Positions 47,999-58,638 of a DNA stretch of 64,000 bases are shown here, piece after piece. The stretch is from Cristatella mucedo (Eukaryota; Bryozoa; Phylactolaemata; Cristatellidae). The stretch lies in the NCBI GenBank assembly GCA_009760855.2, contig WPIO01000256.1, positions 1-64,000 on the forward strand. Reading direction: 5' to 3'. Numbering within the stretch: the first letter of the stretch is position 1; every line of letters starts with the position of its first letter. A program made the translations under genes and the position numbers. The notes under the pieces were generated by a model. It was not told where the DNA came from. It did no database searches and saw nothing but the letters and a program-made list of their open reading frames with translations.

Positions 47999-48261
47999 AT
48001 TACCGACAAACATCGCGACATTTCCCCGAAAAGACGACACCTAAAGGAATGCCTGAAATCCGGTTGCCGGACATCCCCCGTGGACGTTTCCCCCTTAGGA
48101 CTTTCCCCCTGGTGGAGCCGAGGACATACCCCCAATATTTCCCCTATGTTGGATGTTCTTTCTACTTTCCTAGTCACTACACGTGTCGTTGATTTCCTCT
48201 CCAAGCACTTAGGCCTCTCTCTTTCTGTCTCTGTATCTGCCTCTTTTGCCCTCCTCATTCC
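47999..48261 (+). repeat. module M block B1 end with short CT tract, pass 3
   Basis: The text acatcgcgacatttccccga and aagacgacacctaaaggaat, three to four ggacatcccccgtgg-type units, the border agcacttaggcctctct and a CT tract of about 45 bases. This is the shortest CT state of the module. Confidence 0.75.
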
Positions 48262-48345
48262 ATCCCTTTGCAGCAAATGTAAAGCGCCTAGAAAGAGATT
48301 AAGTTCTCTGAGGGTGCTTTATCAATTGCATTATTATAATTATTA
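48262..48345 (+). repeat. LINE-A 3' end inserted at the CT tract
   Basis: The text tttgcagcaaatgtaaagcg, the hairpin and a (att)n tail lie between the CT tract and the right border tctttctttggagcctcctt. The insertion disrupts the microsatellite position in this pass. Confidence 0.8.
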
Positions 48346-49935
48346 TCTTTCTTTGGAGCCTCCTTCGCTTGAGATCAAGAATGTTGAATGCGGCTGATGC
48401 ACAGTTACTGAGAAGCTGTACGTACAGCAATGCCCATGTCTGACAATCTTTAGTGGGCAGTACAAATTATTAGGCAAATATTTCTGGTTCACCCCGAAAC
48501 AATTAGACAGCTTTTTAGTCATTTGGCATGTGCTGGGAAGGACGCGCGATTCAGCTGATGTTGGATAACGAACTCAATTTCAGCACGTATTAGTAAATGA
48601 AGAACAATCTATGTGCGTAGAGCACAGGATGTCAGGAGTAGGCTTATTTTAAACTTATTAATTTAAAGCATGAGGTGGAAATATTTCATAATTTTAAGCA
48701 AGATATAGAAAAGGAAGAGACTTAAACATGAACGAATAAGCCATGGATCCGATAGCTGCTTGAGGAAGAGGCAGTCCAAGTCAGTGAAATGTGTTTTGGA
48801 AAGCGAACTGCTCGCTGCAGACGAGACTGGGTGCAAAGCGTTGCACCCGTTGCAACCATCGTGTTGCACAGGCCGGACGATCTGCGAGTTACAGTAATCA
48901 CCAAATACTTGCCGAAAGTCGCCTAAGATTAAAATTGGCTGCACAAAACACTCCTGCCTACCAACCAATTAGCCCGAGTGGTGTTGTGGTGTTTCGGACA
49001 GATATATGGGTATGTTAGCATCAGTCTCGACCGGACAGTTCGAACCGACGGATGAGCTATACCCCAGCGAACTTATCTAAGCAGAACGGCAGATTTTTAA
49101 ATAATACCGTCAGCTTTTCCCACGACCTTACAATTCATTGTGCATGTCGCATGGAGCTACTCAAGATCTAGACACAGCAAAGCCTCTGTCGTTCAAAGCG
49201 AACGACGTATCGCCTGGCCCCTGCCATGTCGATACCCGGTCTCCGTTGGCCTCGGTCCAGCAGCTTAACACGGCAGCGAGGAGCACGTGCCGACCGGCTT
49301 CTCCGCTGCTTGGATTGATGCAAGCCAATCGCTACTGGCTGTGTGCAGCTTCGCTGGCACGCCTCCGATCTATGCCCGTCGTAGGTGCTCTTTTGACAAT
49401 CTGCCCAGCTGGTGCGAGTGGTGGTCCCTCTCTTCTCAGGTTGAAGGTGTCAATCAGTGAAATTTGCTCCTCCTTCTCCTCATAAATGAGTGGTATGGTG
49501 GCAAAAATACAAGTTAATAGATCCGGCTGAAGCCATATTAGTAGAAGCACGTTCAAACTCAGTTTAGTCAGAAGCTTCTCCGATGTCTCAATTAGGTTCC
49601 AGTTCACAATATATCTCGTGAATTGCGATCCCAGACTAAGCTGTAACTACATGTAGCCCACACGTACTCGGCCCTGAATAATGTTCCAGAGAGCTCATTG
49701 TATTAGTGGTCATGCACCGTGCGTATTGAGAGCTGCATGCTTCATAATGCTAGACCTTGTGTCTGTGACTCAATATGAGCCTGCAATTAACGGGGAGTAA
49801 GAAAACTACGCAGCGATTGACGAGCTCAGAAGGTCTGCAGAGCATTTTGGAAGCACGGCTCATTTCTCACTCATATAGGAAGCAGTAGCATGAGCAGTAA
49901 CAGTTAGTGAACTCGAATTGAGCAATGGTAAAAGC
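48346..49935 (+). repeat. module M post-CT part, pass 3
   Basis: It matches 22,977-24,110 and then 25,330-25,740. The section equivalent to 24,125-25,320 is deleted at about 49,490. Landmarks are cttcgcttgagatcaagaat and gacaatctgcccagctggtg. Confidence 0.7.
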
Positions 49936-50029
49936 TACTTGCTAGTAAGGCTCAAATTAGTAACTAAAGAATAGGCAAACTTATTCCTCAAAACGGGCTC
50001 GCAATCACGTCTCCTGTAGCTTTTGCATG

Positions 50030-50515
50030 AAATCTGGTTGTCCTGTTCCGAAGTGACCTTTTACCAGACGGCAGCAATAGCTCCACTTTAAAGTCTGTCT
50101 AATATCAATTACGTAAAACTGTGAACTTTGGGTCGGCTTTGACAAGACTATTACATTGAAGTTGGCCCATGCATGTGAGACTTCCCATTTCAATTTCAGC
50201 TGTGCAATAATTACCAGGTACACTCACCCTTAATGCAAAAATCGGCAGCAAAGCTTGTCTGTCGTGAAGTTCACACTTGCCTTATTACACCCCTTCTCAC
50301 CGACCTTTACTGGCTTCTATCAAGTAGAATATCAACTTTAGGATTGTATCATTTAATTTTAGATCCCTTTCTGGTCTATCTCGCGCCTAAATATTCAAAA
50401 TACTTGAAAACTCAAACCAGGCGGCACCACAGCCACCCTAACTTACCACTCAAGTCATTTAACTCTGTTTCAAACGTACCTCAAATCCCGTTGGAAACTT
50501 TGCCTTTAGCTTTTG
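50030..50515 (+). pseudogene. degraded LINE-A coding remnant, plus orientation (pass 3)
   Basis: The sister of 25,840-26,329, with the same deletions (tttaggattgtatcatttaa, ctcgcgcctaaatattcaaa). An open frame at 50,233-50,619 still reads AAKLVCREVHTCLITPLLTD. Confidence 0.75.
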
Positions 50516-51030
50516 TTAATCAGAATAACAATAATGCACTTGATAAAGCACCCTCGGAGAACTCAATATCTCTCTACAAGCTTTACATATGCCAGAAAGA
50601 AAACACGCTCGAGTGGTGAGTAGTATCATGCTTGATAGACAACATGAATAATACGGTTAGGGGTGACATGAACAGGGTCAGCATGCAAGTATGGTTAGTG
50701 GCAGCATGCACAGTGTCAGCAGGCTTAAGCACATAAAAGAAGAATCACAGGGATCCACTAAAAGCTGTCATACATAGGTTCGTTGTAAGTTTCTTTCTAA
50801 ACGTGGCCAAGTTAGGGTATGTCGTGACGGAAGTCGGGAGTGAGTTCTAGGCATTGGGAGCATACGAACCAAAGTTATGGTCTCCAAAGGATGGTTTGTT
50901 TGCTACCAAAGCCCGAACCTCTATGCAGCTACCATCACGACAAACCTTGATGACATTCAAAAGGATTCTAAAAAAGAACAAATTTCTGACAGCATTTGAT
51001 AGGTCAATGCAAGCTGTCTTTTTCATGGGT
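50516..51030 (-). pseudogene. degraded LINE-A 3' part, minus orientation (pass 3)
   Basis: The sister of 26,330-26,840, again abutting the plus-strand remnant. The shared junction shows that both LINE-A insertions are older than the copying of module M. Confidence 0.75.
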
Positions 51031-51260
51031 AAGCCTTCTGAAATTTCGCTTATTATCGCGAAGCAGGTGTAATACTTCCTTTCCTGCATGTGTAAAGTGC
51101 CAAAGACAAAGATTGATATATCTTAGGATGTCTTATTGTTTTTTAATAATTTTATGATTACTGTTATTATTATTATTCTCCATTATTTTGGTTGTCATGA
51201 CAACGTTTGATAGAGTTAATGGCCACCACTTTCTTGCACGCTTATTGCTTTGCCAAGGTA
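51031..51260 (+). repeat. module M distal end, pass 3
   Basis: The text gtgtaaagtgccaaagacaa and caacgtttgatagagttaat matches 26,910-27,080. Similarity stops near cttattgctttgcc. Confidence 0.6.
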
Positions 51261-51689
51261 TCCAGTTTAAATTGGTCCTAGAAGCACGGTAGAAGTGATT
51301 GATAGCAGCCATACTCAGCTCTGCATACGCGAGAGATTTCTGTGAGTCCTAATCTCCATTCAGAATGAAAATGCCCTGACAGTGTAGCTACAGGGTGGCC
51401 ACATTAGCAGCAAAACAGCTAACTTTTCCGTTAGATGCACAGCCAGGCAATAAGCAGAGTAGCAATATGCAGCCTTGCTCAGCGGCTTAAAAGACGTTTT
51501 ATATCCATGGAATTGCTACTTCCTGCCCCAAAGTCAGTGTCTGTCATTACTGCTTTTATGCTCACGTGCAAAGCCAGGGTTACACAGCAATTTGTCATGT
51601 GCAGTGCATGTTTGCATAGCAATTCGCCCCGAGATCCCAGCTGCTAAACTCTCAATTTGACATTCCCCTCCCCACCAAAGGTCCCAGTA
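51261..51689. other. unassigned DNA
   Basis: No gene or repeat is recognised. Short open frames overlap on both strands. Confidence 0.4.
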
Positions 51690-51918
51690 AATGTATTTGA
51701 TGACCGAGGTCGTGGACTTCAGCCCGGTGGCATTCATGTGCTGGTCGTGCACTTCAGCCCGGTGGCATAAATGTGCTGGCCTCGAAACAAGGTAAACGTG
51801 AATGTATTTGACGACCATGACCATGGGCTCGAGCCCACATGACATATGTCAAGTTTGTGAATAGAGATTTAGGTTTCTTTGGGGTGCTACAGGAATCAAT
51901 TATATTGTATTTTTATTT
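51690..51918 (+). repeat. SINE-1 copy with an internally repeated B-box region
   Basis: A unit with gaccgaggtcgtggacttca and gcccggtggca occurs about two and a half times before the normal end (ccatgggctcgagcccacat, gaatagagatttaggtttct, tcaattatattgt). The multiplication of the internal promoter region is unusual among the copies here. Confidence 0.7.
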
Positions 51919-52337
51919 AATACGCCAACTCAATCTCCTGCTAGTTGATTTTGATATGATGCAGGGATCCAGCCAACGACCTTGACAGTTAAAGGCAAGA
52001 ATGTTACCCCTGGGTCAAACCGGGGGGCAGCAGCCAACATTGTGTACCCCTCCTGACTGAGATCTCAAGGCAGTGGCATTGCCGAGCTGTTATTACTTGT
52101 CCACAAAGATGCAGCTGCAATAGCCAGGATGCACCAGCACCGGTCTAGTGATGGTCCCGATGGACTGTTTTAGTTCTCTGACTGCTGTAACCTGCTTGCT
52201 CCTTGGTGGAAATTCAGAGGCATTGCTCAGTGCTACTGCTGGAGAAGGCTAGCGTGGACGGCTGGAACCCCAATGCTCTGGCTGGCTTCAGGCGGCCGCA
52301 CACATGACCTTAGCAATAAAATTACATTGATACAAAT
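51919..52337. other. unassigned DNA with block J
   Basis: The stretch 52,050-52,135 matches 28,555-28,655. Nothing else is recognised. Confidence 0.45.
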
Positions 52338-52475
52338 AAGGCATTTTTTTTGTTTATCAAGCATGATATTACTCACCATTCACTTGCAATTTCCTTTTGC
52401 AGCAAATATAAAGCGCCTAGAGAGAGATTGAGTTCTCTGACAGCGCTTTATCAAGCGCATTATTATTATTATAAG
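52338..52475 (+). repeat. LINE-A 3' end and tail
   Basis: The text gtttatcaagcatgatatta, aaagcgcctagagagagatt and cagcgctttatcaagcgcat, then (att)n. It is severely 5' truncated. Confidence 0.85.
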
Positions 52476-53261
52476 GCATTTTCTGGAGAGGAAGCATGTC
52501 AATCATTTGTGCTGTGTCAGCACTCGCGAGCACACAAATATGCATTCGAGCACACAGAGCAAAAGCTGCAAGGATCATGTGGGTTTTTAGCTCTTTTTTT
52601 TAAAGTTCTTAAGTCGAGAAATATCGTGACTTCAGCTGGGATTAGTCTGTGGGAGCACTTGAACTGCCAATCTCGGTGCTCGATGTAATGTGACGTAGCT
52701 CCGGCTTCAACTCTACAATGATACAAGGGAGTAGTATTGGTTCACCTGCTTAGGCTGATCACCGGCCAGCGTCAACTGGCACCATACTTCAATGGGCATC
52801 AACATCCAGCTCGACTAGCTCACCTCAACACACCAGCTCGAGCAGCTGCAACAAGCAATGAACAAGATGAAGGTCAGTGCCACTAGTCTGACCGCCACTC
52901 GCACCCTATTTGCAGAGTGCCTGGCAGACCATTCGGGAGTCTGAGCCCAGCAAGGCCAAATTTCGCCGGTTTGACCGCGAGTAGGCTGCTCTGAAACCTA
53001 CAGACTGCCTCGCTGGAGATATATTATAGTATGTTATGATCTATATTAATTCCTCACCGTGAGGTTATAAAAGTTATGGATTATCTTATTTAATGTTTAA
53101 AACCCTGTCTTCCTTCAGAAAACTTCTATGCCAATTTTCACCATGCTTCAATGGGCTGGTGTTACTTGATGAATGGTTTTATGATTTAAGTTACAAACTT
53201 GCCGTTAAGTCTTATGCACTAAAGTCCTATGCCACAGACACAGCACTTGTAATAGTTCTAG
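52476..53261. other. unassigned DNA
   Basis: A short stretch at 52,490-52,580 resembles decayed LINE-A 3' untranslated text. The rest holds no recognised gene. A weak exon-like coiled-coil stretch at 52,819-52,872 is discussed among the rejected items. Confidence 0.4.
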
Positions 53262-53378
53262 AGCATTCTACCACTAACCATTCGGTCGTGCTTCCCGTAT
53301 AGCACATGTAAAGTGCCTAGAAAGAGGTTGAGTTCTCTAAGGGTGCTTTAACAAATGTATTATTATTATTATTATTAG
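53262..53378 (+). repeat. LINE-A 3' end and tail
   Basis: The text ctaccactaaccattcggtc, cctagaaagaggttgagttc and gggtgctttaacaaatgtat, then (att)n. A diverged subfamily with a weaker outer stem, like the copy at 57.4 kb. Confidence 0.8.
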
Positions 53379-53712
53379 TCAATGTAGACGGGTGATCAAA
53401 TATCGGTGAAGCTGATGCCTTAAAGTGCAGCTTTCGGAAGCAATAAGTAGGCCACAGATTACAAAGAACAGCTGCATTTATTGGATTTATTTAGCATTGG
53501 GTGTTCGCGACTGCTGATGGTAACAGCAATCAGTTTTACAAACGGTGGACAAATATCAAATAAAGACGATCTATTTCGGTCAGCTTTCCCTTTGTCTCGA
53601 AGAAGTTTTTCTGTTCCATTGTGCTTTGCGTGCCAACCTGAACGGATCCAATGAACTTTTCAATAGCCACGAGTCGAACCTGCTGGTGGCCACGAGTGTC
53701 TTCATGTTTACT
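53379..53712. other. unassigned DNA
   Basis: No gene or repeat is recognised. Confidence 0.4.
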
Positions 53713-54192
53713 TTACACTGACCCACAAGGCCCTCCACGGCTTAGCTCCTTCATACCTAGCTGATCTGCTGCATCAGTTTCAGCTTGTTCGCGCCCTCAG
53801 GTCCTGTGTGGACAATAAATTAGCTGTCTCATTCCTCCGCTTAAAGACAGTTGGCGACAGAAGCTTTAGCTCTGCAGGTCCTAGACTGTGGAACTAGCTT
53901 CCACAATTCTTACGCAACGACAACTACTCTCCAACTGCCGACTATGTCACATCTTTTTCAGCGGTCCTGAACTGCTACTTCTATGCTACTCACTACCTCA
54001 ACTGCTCTCCTGACTCAGCTATGCTGCCCACTTTCTCCTGTTGCGTGAGACGAAGTCTGTTGGCTACCGAATGCGTACCGAAAGCCGCTTAGGCTGAGAG
54101 TGGGCTATACAAAACTCTCCTGCGTAACACCCACATGGTCTTCATGACTTTGTGGAGTTACTGACGGAGATACAGTACATTACATTGCATTT
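53713..54192 (+). pseudogene. LINE-B C-terminal fragment and 3' end
   Basis: The text ctgacccacaaggccctcca, ttaaagacagttggcgacag and gactttgtggagttactgac, ending in acattacattgcattta. The frame is broken by an early stop (gtggaactagcttcc, where other copies have a Trp-Asn-Ser-Leu reading). It shares strong identity with the copy at 47.5-48.0 kb. Confidence 0.88.
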
Positions 54193-54557
54193 ACCATGCT
54201 GGACTAAGCATGACACTTGCTTGCTCTTGCATGCAATACCATCACATCGTGCATATCACTAGCCCTTGAGTATTAGTTGTGTAGCAGGGAGTTGGAAAGC
54301 TCCTTGGCATAGGCGATCTCTAAAGTTCCCATCCAAGCGATCTGTTGGCACTAGTATTAATAGTATTCCTAATATTATTATTGTTATTATAACCTGGTAG
54401 TCTTTTTGGCAGTTGAGACACACGTCTTAGCTACTCTATTGTCCATAATGGAAACGTTTCGACGTTTGACGAGTCAATCCTTGCTTCTGATGATCGGTTA
54501 TCATAGCACTGGGCTCCTCTGCCATATTTGTCAAGTGTCTAACGGCATCGTCTTTAG
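54193..54557 (+). other. intron or 5' flank of the navigator gene
   Basis: No repeat is recognised beyond an attattattgttattat run. It ends in a tctttag acceptor before the first exon I can call. Confidence 0.45.
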
Positions 54558-54807
54558 AATGAGATGTCGTCACTGAAGGCCGACAATAAAAAGCTGCATC
54601 GGCTGGCTGGTGACAAGACCGCTACAGGCGGTTGTGGAGGGAGTCCTAGCAGTGCAGGCTCTCCAATTTCTAGTACTAATAGCTCTAGAGCACCCGTGTT
54701 TTTTGGACAGTACACCGACCAATCTTTATTACCCCCGTCCAGTGCAGGCCTCGACATGATTCCGACGGCACTGGTGACCAGCCTCAACAGCAAGACCACC
54801 AGCCTCG
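54558..54807 (+). CDS. neuron navigator-like, exon a (linker before the ATPase region)
   Basis: An open stretch of 83 codons in phase 0 after the acceptor tctttag, with donor gtgagc after one base of the next codon. It begins with a charged stretch (SSLKADNKKLHRLAGDK) like the end of the navigator coiled coil. A Ser/Gly/Pro/Thr-rich part follows (GGSPSSAGSPISSTNSSRAP). In vertebrate navigators a charged helix and a Ser-rich linker stand just before the region ahead of the AAA domain. The call rests on position and character rather than on close identity. The next exon that would join it to exon b is not found. Confidence 0.6.
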
Positions 54808-55146
54808 GTGAGCTTGTGTCTGGATGTCCACATGTCCACTGTTGTATTGTTGAGGCAACTTGCTGCAGCTTGCCGGTGAATCATCAATATCACGTGTCCC
54901 AAAGCCGAAAGGAATTAATCCAAGTCACACTACTCCCGGATCCAAAAAGTAGTTATGTGAGCAACAGTTTGAACGTCCTTTTGCATTGAGATACGTTGGT
55001 TACGTGTATACTCGTGAGTGATGATTACCTGGGCTTCCTCGTCACTTTTGTAACTTGTGAAGACTTTATGAATCCTGATATGCTAGATGCCACTAATGAA
55101 AACAAGTAACTGTATCCATGGCTAGCCCTTGCGATGCACGTAGGTA

Positions 55147-55240
55147 ATAATAATAATAATAATAATAATGCACCTGATAAAGTGCCTTAGAGAACTTAAT
55201 CTCTTTCTAGGCACTTTACATTTGCTGTATGTATCGTATC
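55147..55240 (-). repeat. LINE-A 3' end
   Basis: (AAT)n, then gcacctgataaagtgcctta, gagaacttaatctctttcta and ggcactttacatttgctgt. It is the reverse of the 3' end with a slightly altered outer stem. Confidence 0.85.
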
Positions 55241-55684
55241 GGTCACACACACCGTTAACCTTACTATTTTGATTCAATATGCCTTCTCTGCTTTCCAAGG
55301 CGTTGTTTTATACAGAAATGGCCATCAAACATGGTTCTCTTTCGCGTGACCTTATGAACTGGGTTGGGCGAATTCGGCAATTTGAGCCTTGAGACGACGA
55401 TTCCTTTTATGCTGTTACTTGACCGACAAGTAGTGGCCAAGGAACCATGCTCTTAAGCCGCTTGTCAAAAAATCATGATCGAAGCAATGCAATGACTGCC
55501 TACCATTATATCGATCGTCTGTCTGATTCCGAAGCAAATCAAATATTAAGGTCAATTATGCTGTGCTGCAGTATTTTCATTCGTGTGCTCTTTGGCTGCC
55601 AAGTCGAAGTGGTCTCATGTTCGTCTTGCTCTGTCATAATAATTGAAGAGTTTAGCTATTTTAGTAACAACAGTAAGAGACGTT

Positions 55685-55840
55685 TGTGTAGTGCCCCAAG
55701 AGAACCAAATCTAGGCACTTTTCAATATGCTTGAAAGGAGGCATGTGTATTAGAGTTTGATCGCATGCACAGTGTCAGCACAGAGGAGCACGTAAAGGAC
55801 GATTCACGTGTACAGAGCAAATGCTGTGAGGAACTCGTCT
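55685..55840 (-). repeat. LINE-A or SINE-1 tail remnant
   Basis: The text gtgtagtgccccaagagaac and ctaggcacttttcaatatgc, then gatcgcatgcacagtgtcag and ggacgattcacgtgtacaga, follows the reverse LINE-A 3' untranslated region with decay. The start resembles a SINE-1 end more than a LINE-A tail. Confidence 0.55.
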
Positions 55841-56069
55841 TTTTTAACTTCTTCATAAATGCCAGTGGGATAAGAAGATAATGCCCACCCTGCACGTTGT
55901 CCTGCTGTAACCGTGTGGCACCACGTAGCTGACTGATACTGGCAGGAGCCACGTGGTTTGCGACTGCTAGACCAACTAGTGGACACCTGCCCTCTCATGC
56001 AGTGACGAGGGAAATCCATACCTTAGTATCTGGCTGACCTGCTGCTGAAGATACTGAAAATGTAAATGT

Positions 56070-56195
56070 ATAACTAATTCATTTGTGTAGACCCTAGAAG
56101 AACCTAAATCTCTATCTGGGCGCATATACTGCAGGGCTTGAGTTTACGACCTCGGTCGTTAATTGTAAGCACCTTACTCCCTGGCCAATGCTGCC
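56070..56195 (-). repeat. SINE-1 copy close to exon b
   Basis: The minus strand gives B-box-like text (cgaggtcgtaaactcaagcc), the tail region with cgcccagatagagatttagg and the end tacacaaatgaatt. It ends about 32 bases before the exon b acceptor, so it lies next to the likely branch point. Confidence 0.7.
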
Positions 56196-56227
56196 TGAGT
56201 GATGTTGTGATATTGTCTTGGCTACAG

Positions 56228-56409
56228 GCTGCTGGACACATACATGGGTGCACTGAACGTGTCTGGCAAGACCAGATGGGATGTGCTCGACAGCCAAGTT
56301 CGGAAAGTCTTCAAGCACAACTAGTCGCGAATCGAACAGTCGAAAAACCTCGGTCTCACCACAGCGAGCATCCAGGCATTCACTGTAGGCGAGGTGGTGC
56401 GAACCAAAG
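56228..56409 (+). CDS. neuron navigator-like, exon b (before the ATPase domain), with in-frame TAG
   Basis: The acceptor ggctacag and donor gtaatg bound an exon that takes two bases from the previous exon and gives one to the next. It reads LLDTYMGALNVSGKTRWDVL, then DSQVRKVFKHN, stop, SRIEQSKNLGLTTASIQAF and TVGEVVRTK. This follows the navigator pattern of a Gly-Lys-x-x-Trp turn, an LD..V...F helix, and an NLGL.T.SI segment before the AAA domain. The stop is TAG at 56,322-56,324; residues on both sides remain aligned, so it is a single substitution or base error and not a wrong frame. With the stop the protein would lack the whole ATPase domain. Confidence 0.8.
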
Positions 56410-56621
56410 GTAATGACATCAGCACTGGGCTGCTACAGTGTGCAAGCTTGCTGCTGCTTTGGTCGGCCTCGGAAGACGATTTAGTAGGCACATCGGGCTT
56501 TCTTTAAAAATCCCACAGTGTGGCCGTGTCTGATGTATGATGCCGGCGCATTTGTATCCATTCGGTGCTATGCCGTGCTCACAGCTGCATGCTCTCCAAC
56601 GCTGGAACCTGTCGTCTGCAG

Positions 56622-56868
56622 ACGCCCACGTGCCAGAGCTGCTGCCATGCGGCTATCTGGTGGGCAGCACGACCAACATCCGGGTGCACCTGAAAGGCGC
56701 CGAGCAGAGCTCGGTGGACGGCTTCGCCTTCGAGACTGGCACGCCCAAGAGCATCGTGCAGCGCTACGTGGGGCTGCTGTTCGAGCACCGGCGAGTCGTC
56801 CTCTGCGGCCCAAGTGGCACCGGCAAGACGTACCTGGCACAGCGGCTCGCCGAGCACCTGGTGGCCAG
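56622..56868 (+). CDS. neuron navigator-like, exon c (start of AAA ATPase, Walker A)
   Basis: With the acceptor gtctgcag at 56,614-56,621 the single base left by exon b completes an Asp codon, giving (K)DAHVPELLPCGYLVGSTTNI. The exon goes on through RVHLKGAEQSSVDGFAFET, GTPKSIVQRYVGLLFEHRRV and VLCGPSGTGKTYLAQRLAEHL. The Walker A motif GPSGTGKT (56,807-56,830) binds the nucleotide phosphates. The block IVQRY..LL.EHRRV before it is characteristic of navigators rather than of other AAA proteins. The donor gtgagc leaves two bases. Codon use is GC-rich, unlike the surrounding introns. Navigators act at microtubule ends in migrating cells and growing axons; that role here is inferred from family only. 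Confidence 0.93.
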
Positions 56869-57389
56869 GTGAGCACTCCAATCGAGCTCGATGCATCGTT
56901 GCTACCCTGGTTTCGCCCAGGGGTCCTGGCACTTGCCTTCGACGACGACTGGCGTCGTGGGCTGGAGGCCTGCTGCAAGTGTAAAGTGCCTGGTGTTCTC
57001 TTTGTGTGCAAGCCATGTAGATCAATTTTTATTTTATTTTACTCATCACTATGTATGTCATATGTGTGGGTGAGCGCCATAAAACTAAAACTTGGCTGAG
57101 CCCAGTGCCTGAACAAAATGAACGAAATTTGTCAGCGATCATCACTATGTCGTTGGCCATTAATGATTGTGCATAGTTCTTAGCATATTGCTGCGGCATT
57201 CTGGCACCGATTTCGATGACACTATTGATCGTGCTAAATCTTCCGACTCGGAATTATCCGATAAGTTCAAAATTGTGAGATCTTAAAGTAAATCTCAGTT
57301 GGTATCCGTCGATCAGATCCACTTCGTCGGACCACATGGCATGGCTGTAGTGGGGCTATGCGTGGCATTACTATCATCAAAGAGAAATA

Positions 57390-57552
57390 TGCATTAGCCG
57401 GTGACCCTGTGCATGTCATCATTAACCATGTTATTCTTGTTGTTTATTGAACATGTTACCACTAACCATTCGATCGCGGTTCCTGTGTAGCAAATGTGAA
57501 GTACCTAGAAAGAGATTGAATTCTCTGAGGGTGCTTTATCAAGTGTGTTGTT
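57390..57552 (+). repeat. LINE-A 3' end
   Basis: The text gccggtgaccctgtgcatgt, cctagaaagagattgaattc and gggtgctttatcaagtgtgt. It belongs to the same diverged subtype as the copy at 53.3 kb. Confidence 0.8.
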
Positions 57553-57904
57553 ATTAGCAAAATGGCAATTTGACAGTTCCCAAAGTCTTCGTGACGATGA
57601 TTTCGAACTATGGCTCAAAATAAATAAATTGCTGGTGCTGCTTTTGCTGCTGGAAATTACGGAAAAGGCTGGTGTACAATCCTTTCGAGTTGTCGACTGA
57701 TGTTTCGATCTGGCTCTGGGGTGCATCTTGCAGACTGCCGGTTAGCACCTACAAGCTCACACAGGACTGCTCACACTAATGAAGACAAGACGAAGGAGTA
57801 GAAGGTGGATTTTGAGCTTCGTTCTCAGTGTCATCAGGTTATATGCCTTCAATATCGTGATCGATCCATTTCTGCTGAATAAATAAAAAATATTTGCTGA
57901 TTTA

Positions 57905-58060
57905 AAAGCTTTTTGTTTAGAGACATAAGAGCCTTACGGCTATCACCACCACCCACAGTGGCAATATAAGATTGCCCACTGCAAGATTCGAACCCATAGA
58001 CGAACCTATGAACCGAGATCGTGAAAAGCAACCGCCTTACCTCGTGAGCCATAAAGGCTC
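57905..58060 (-). repeat. SINE-2 copy
   Basis: Reverse reading: tggctcacgaggtaaggcgg, ggttcgtctatgggttcgaa, gcagtgggcaatcttatatt and ggtggtgatagccgtaaggc. The B-box region is partly duplicated (cccatagacgaacctatgaa on the plus strand). Confidence 0.75.
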
Positions 58061-58344
58061 ACCTGTATACATCTTCCCTATGTAAGGAGCAAGGCATCCC
58101 CCTGACTTAACTGCATGTAAAGCGATGGTACAAGCCGATGCTTCCTCAGGACACGTTTTATCCATGCGAATCGGCCTTTGTGTTCTCATGATTCGACTCA
58201 TCATATAATCGCCAATCCTCACTCGCTCACTAGCTTTTAAGGCTATAAAAAGTGCCCGTGGGGATTTAGCTCTACAATGGCATCAACAAATTATTGTATG
58301 AATATTATTATTGCTATTAAGTATTGCTGCTATCAAGGAGTCTC

Positions 58345-58500
58345 GCCTAGGGATAAGGCATTTGCACTTCACGACTCTGGTTGTTGTGTCCAGTCGTGAA
58401 TTAGAAATCCTGTATTGCCTGCTGTGAGCAGGGTGATAGCCACATAGGTTCTGCTGCTGCTTTATAAATGAGGCTATTGAATAAGCTAACCTTTGTGTTT
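58345..58500 (+). repeat. SINE-2 copy, diverged
   Basis: The text gtctcgcctagggataaggc, ttgttgtgtccagtcgtgaa, gagcagggtgatagccacat and ataaatgaggctattgaata. It ends about 140 bases before exon d. Confidence 0.65.
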
Positions 58501-58638
58501 ACTTTACTTGCCTGCTAGCTGTGTTTGGCTGCAGCAGAAGCTAGAGTACCATCTCATGTGGATAGATACTGTGCTTCTGCAGCATTAGGATCCTTATTAA
58601 TTGCTTTATTGATTCTAGCTTTATCACCATGCTTGCAG

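Larger units (their letters stand above)
54808..56069 (+). other. navigator intron region
   Basis: It holds LINE-A ends at 55,147-55,240 and 55,685-55,840. A short exon is expected here, because exon a ends in phase 1 while exon b needs two bases from the preceding exon. I could not identify it with confidence. Confidence 0.5.
56869..58638 (+). other. navigator intron
   Basis: An intron of about 1.77 kb between exons c and d. It contains a LINE-A 3' end (57,390-57,552), a SINE-2 on the minus strand (57,905-58,060) and a SINE-2 on the plus strand (58,345-58,500). The rest has no recognised feature. Confidence 0.8.

Noticed and set aside
52819-52872. A possible small coiled-coil exon (LTSTHQLEQLQQAMNKMK) with AG and GT borders
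   Set aside because: Only 18 codons, with an unverified resemblance to a navigator coiled coil; the next exon in a fitting phase could not be found.
54869-54956. A reading KELIQVTLLPDP as the missing exon between navigator exons a and b
   Set aside because: Its borders do not give phases compatible with exon a (phase 1) or exon b (needs two bases).
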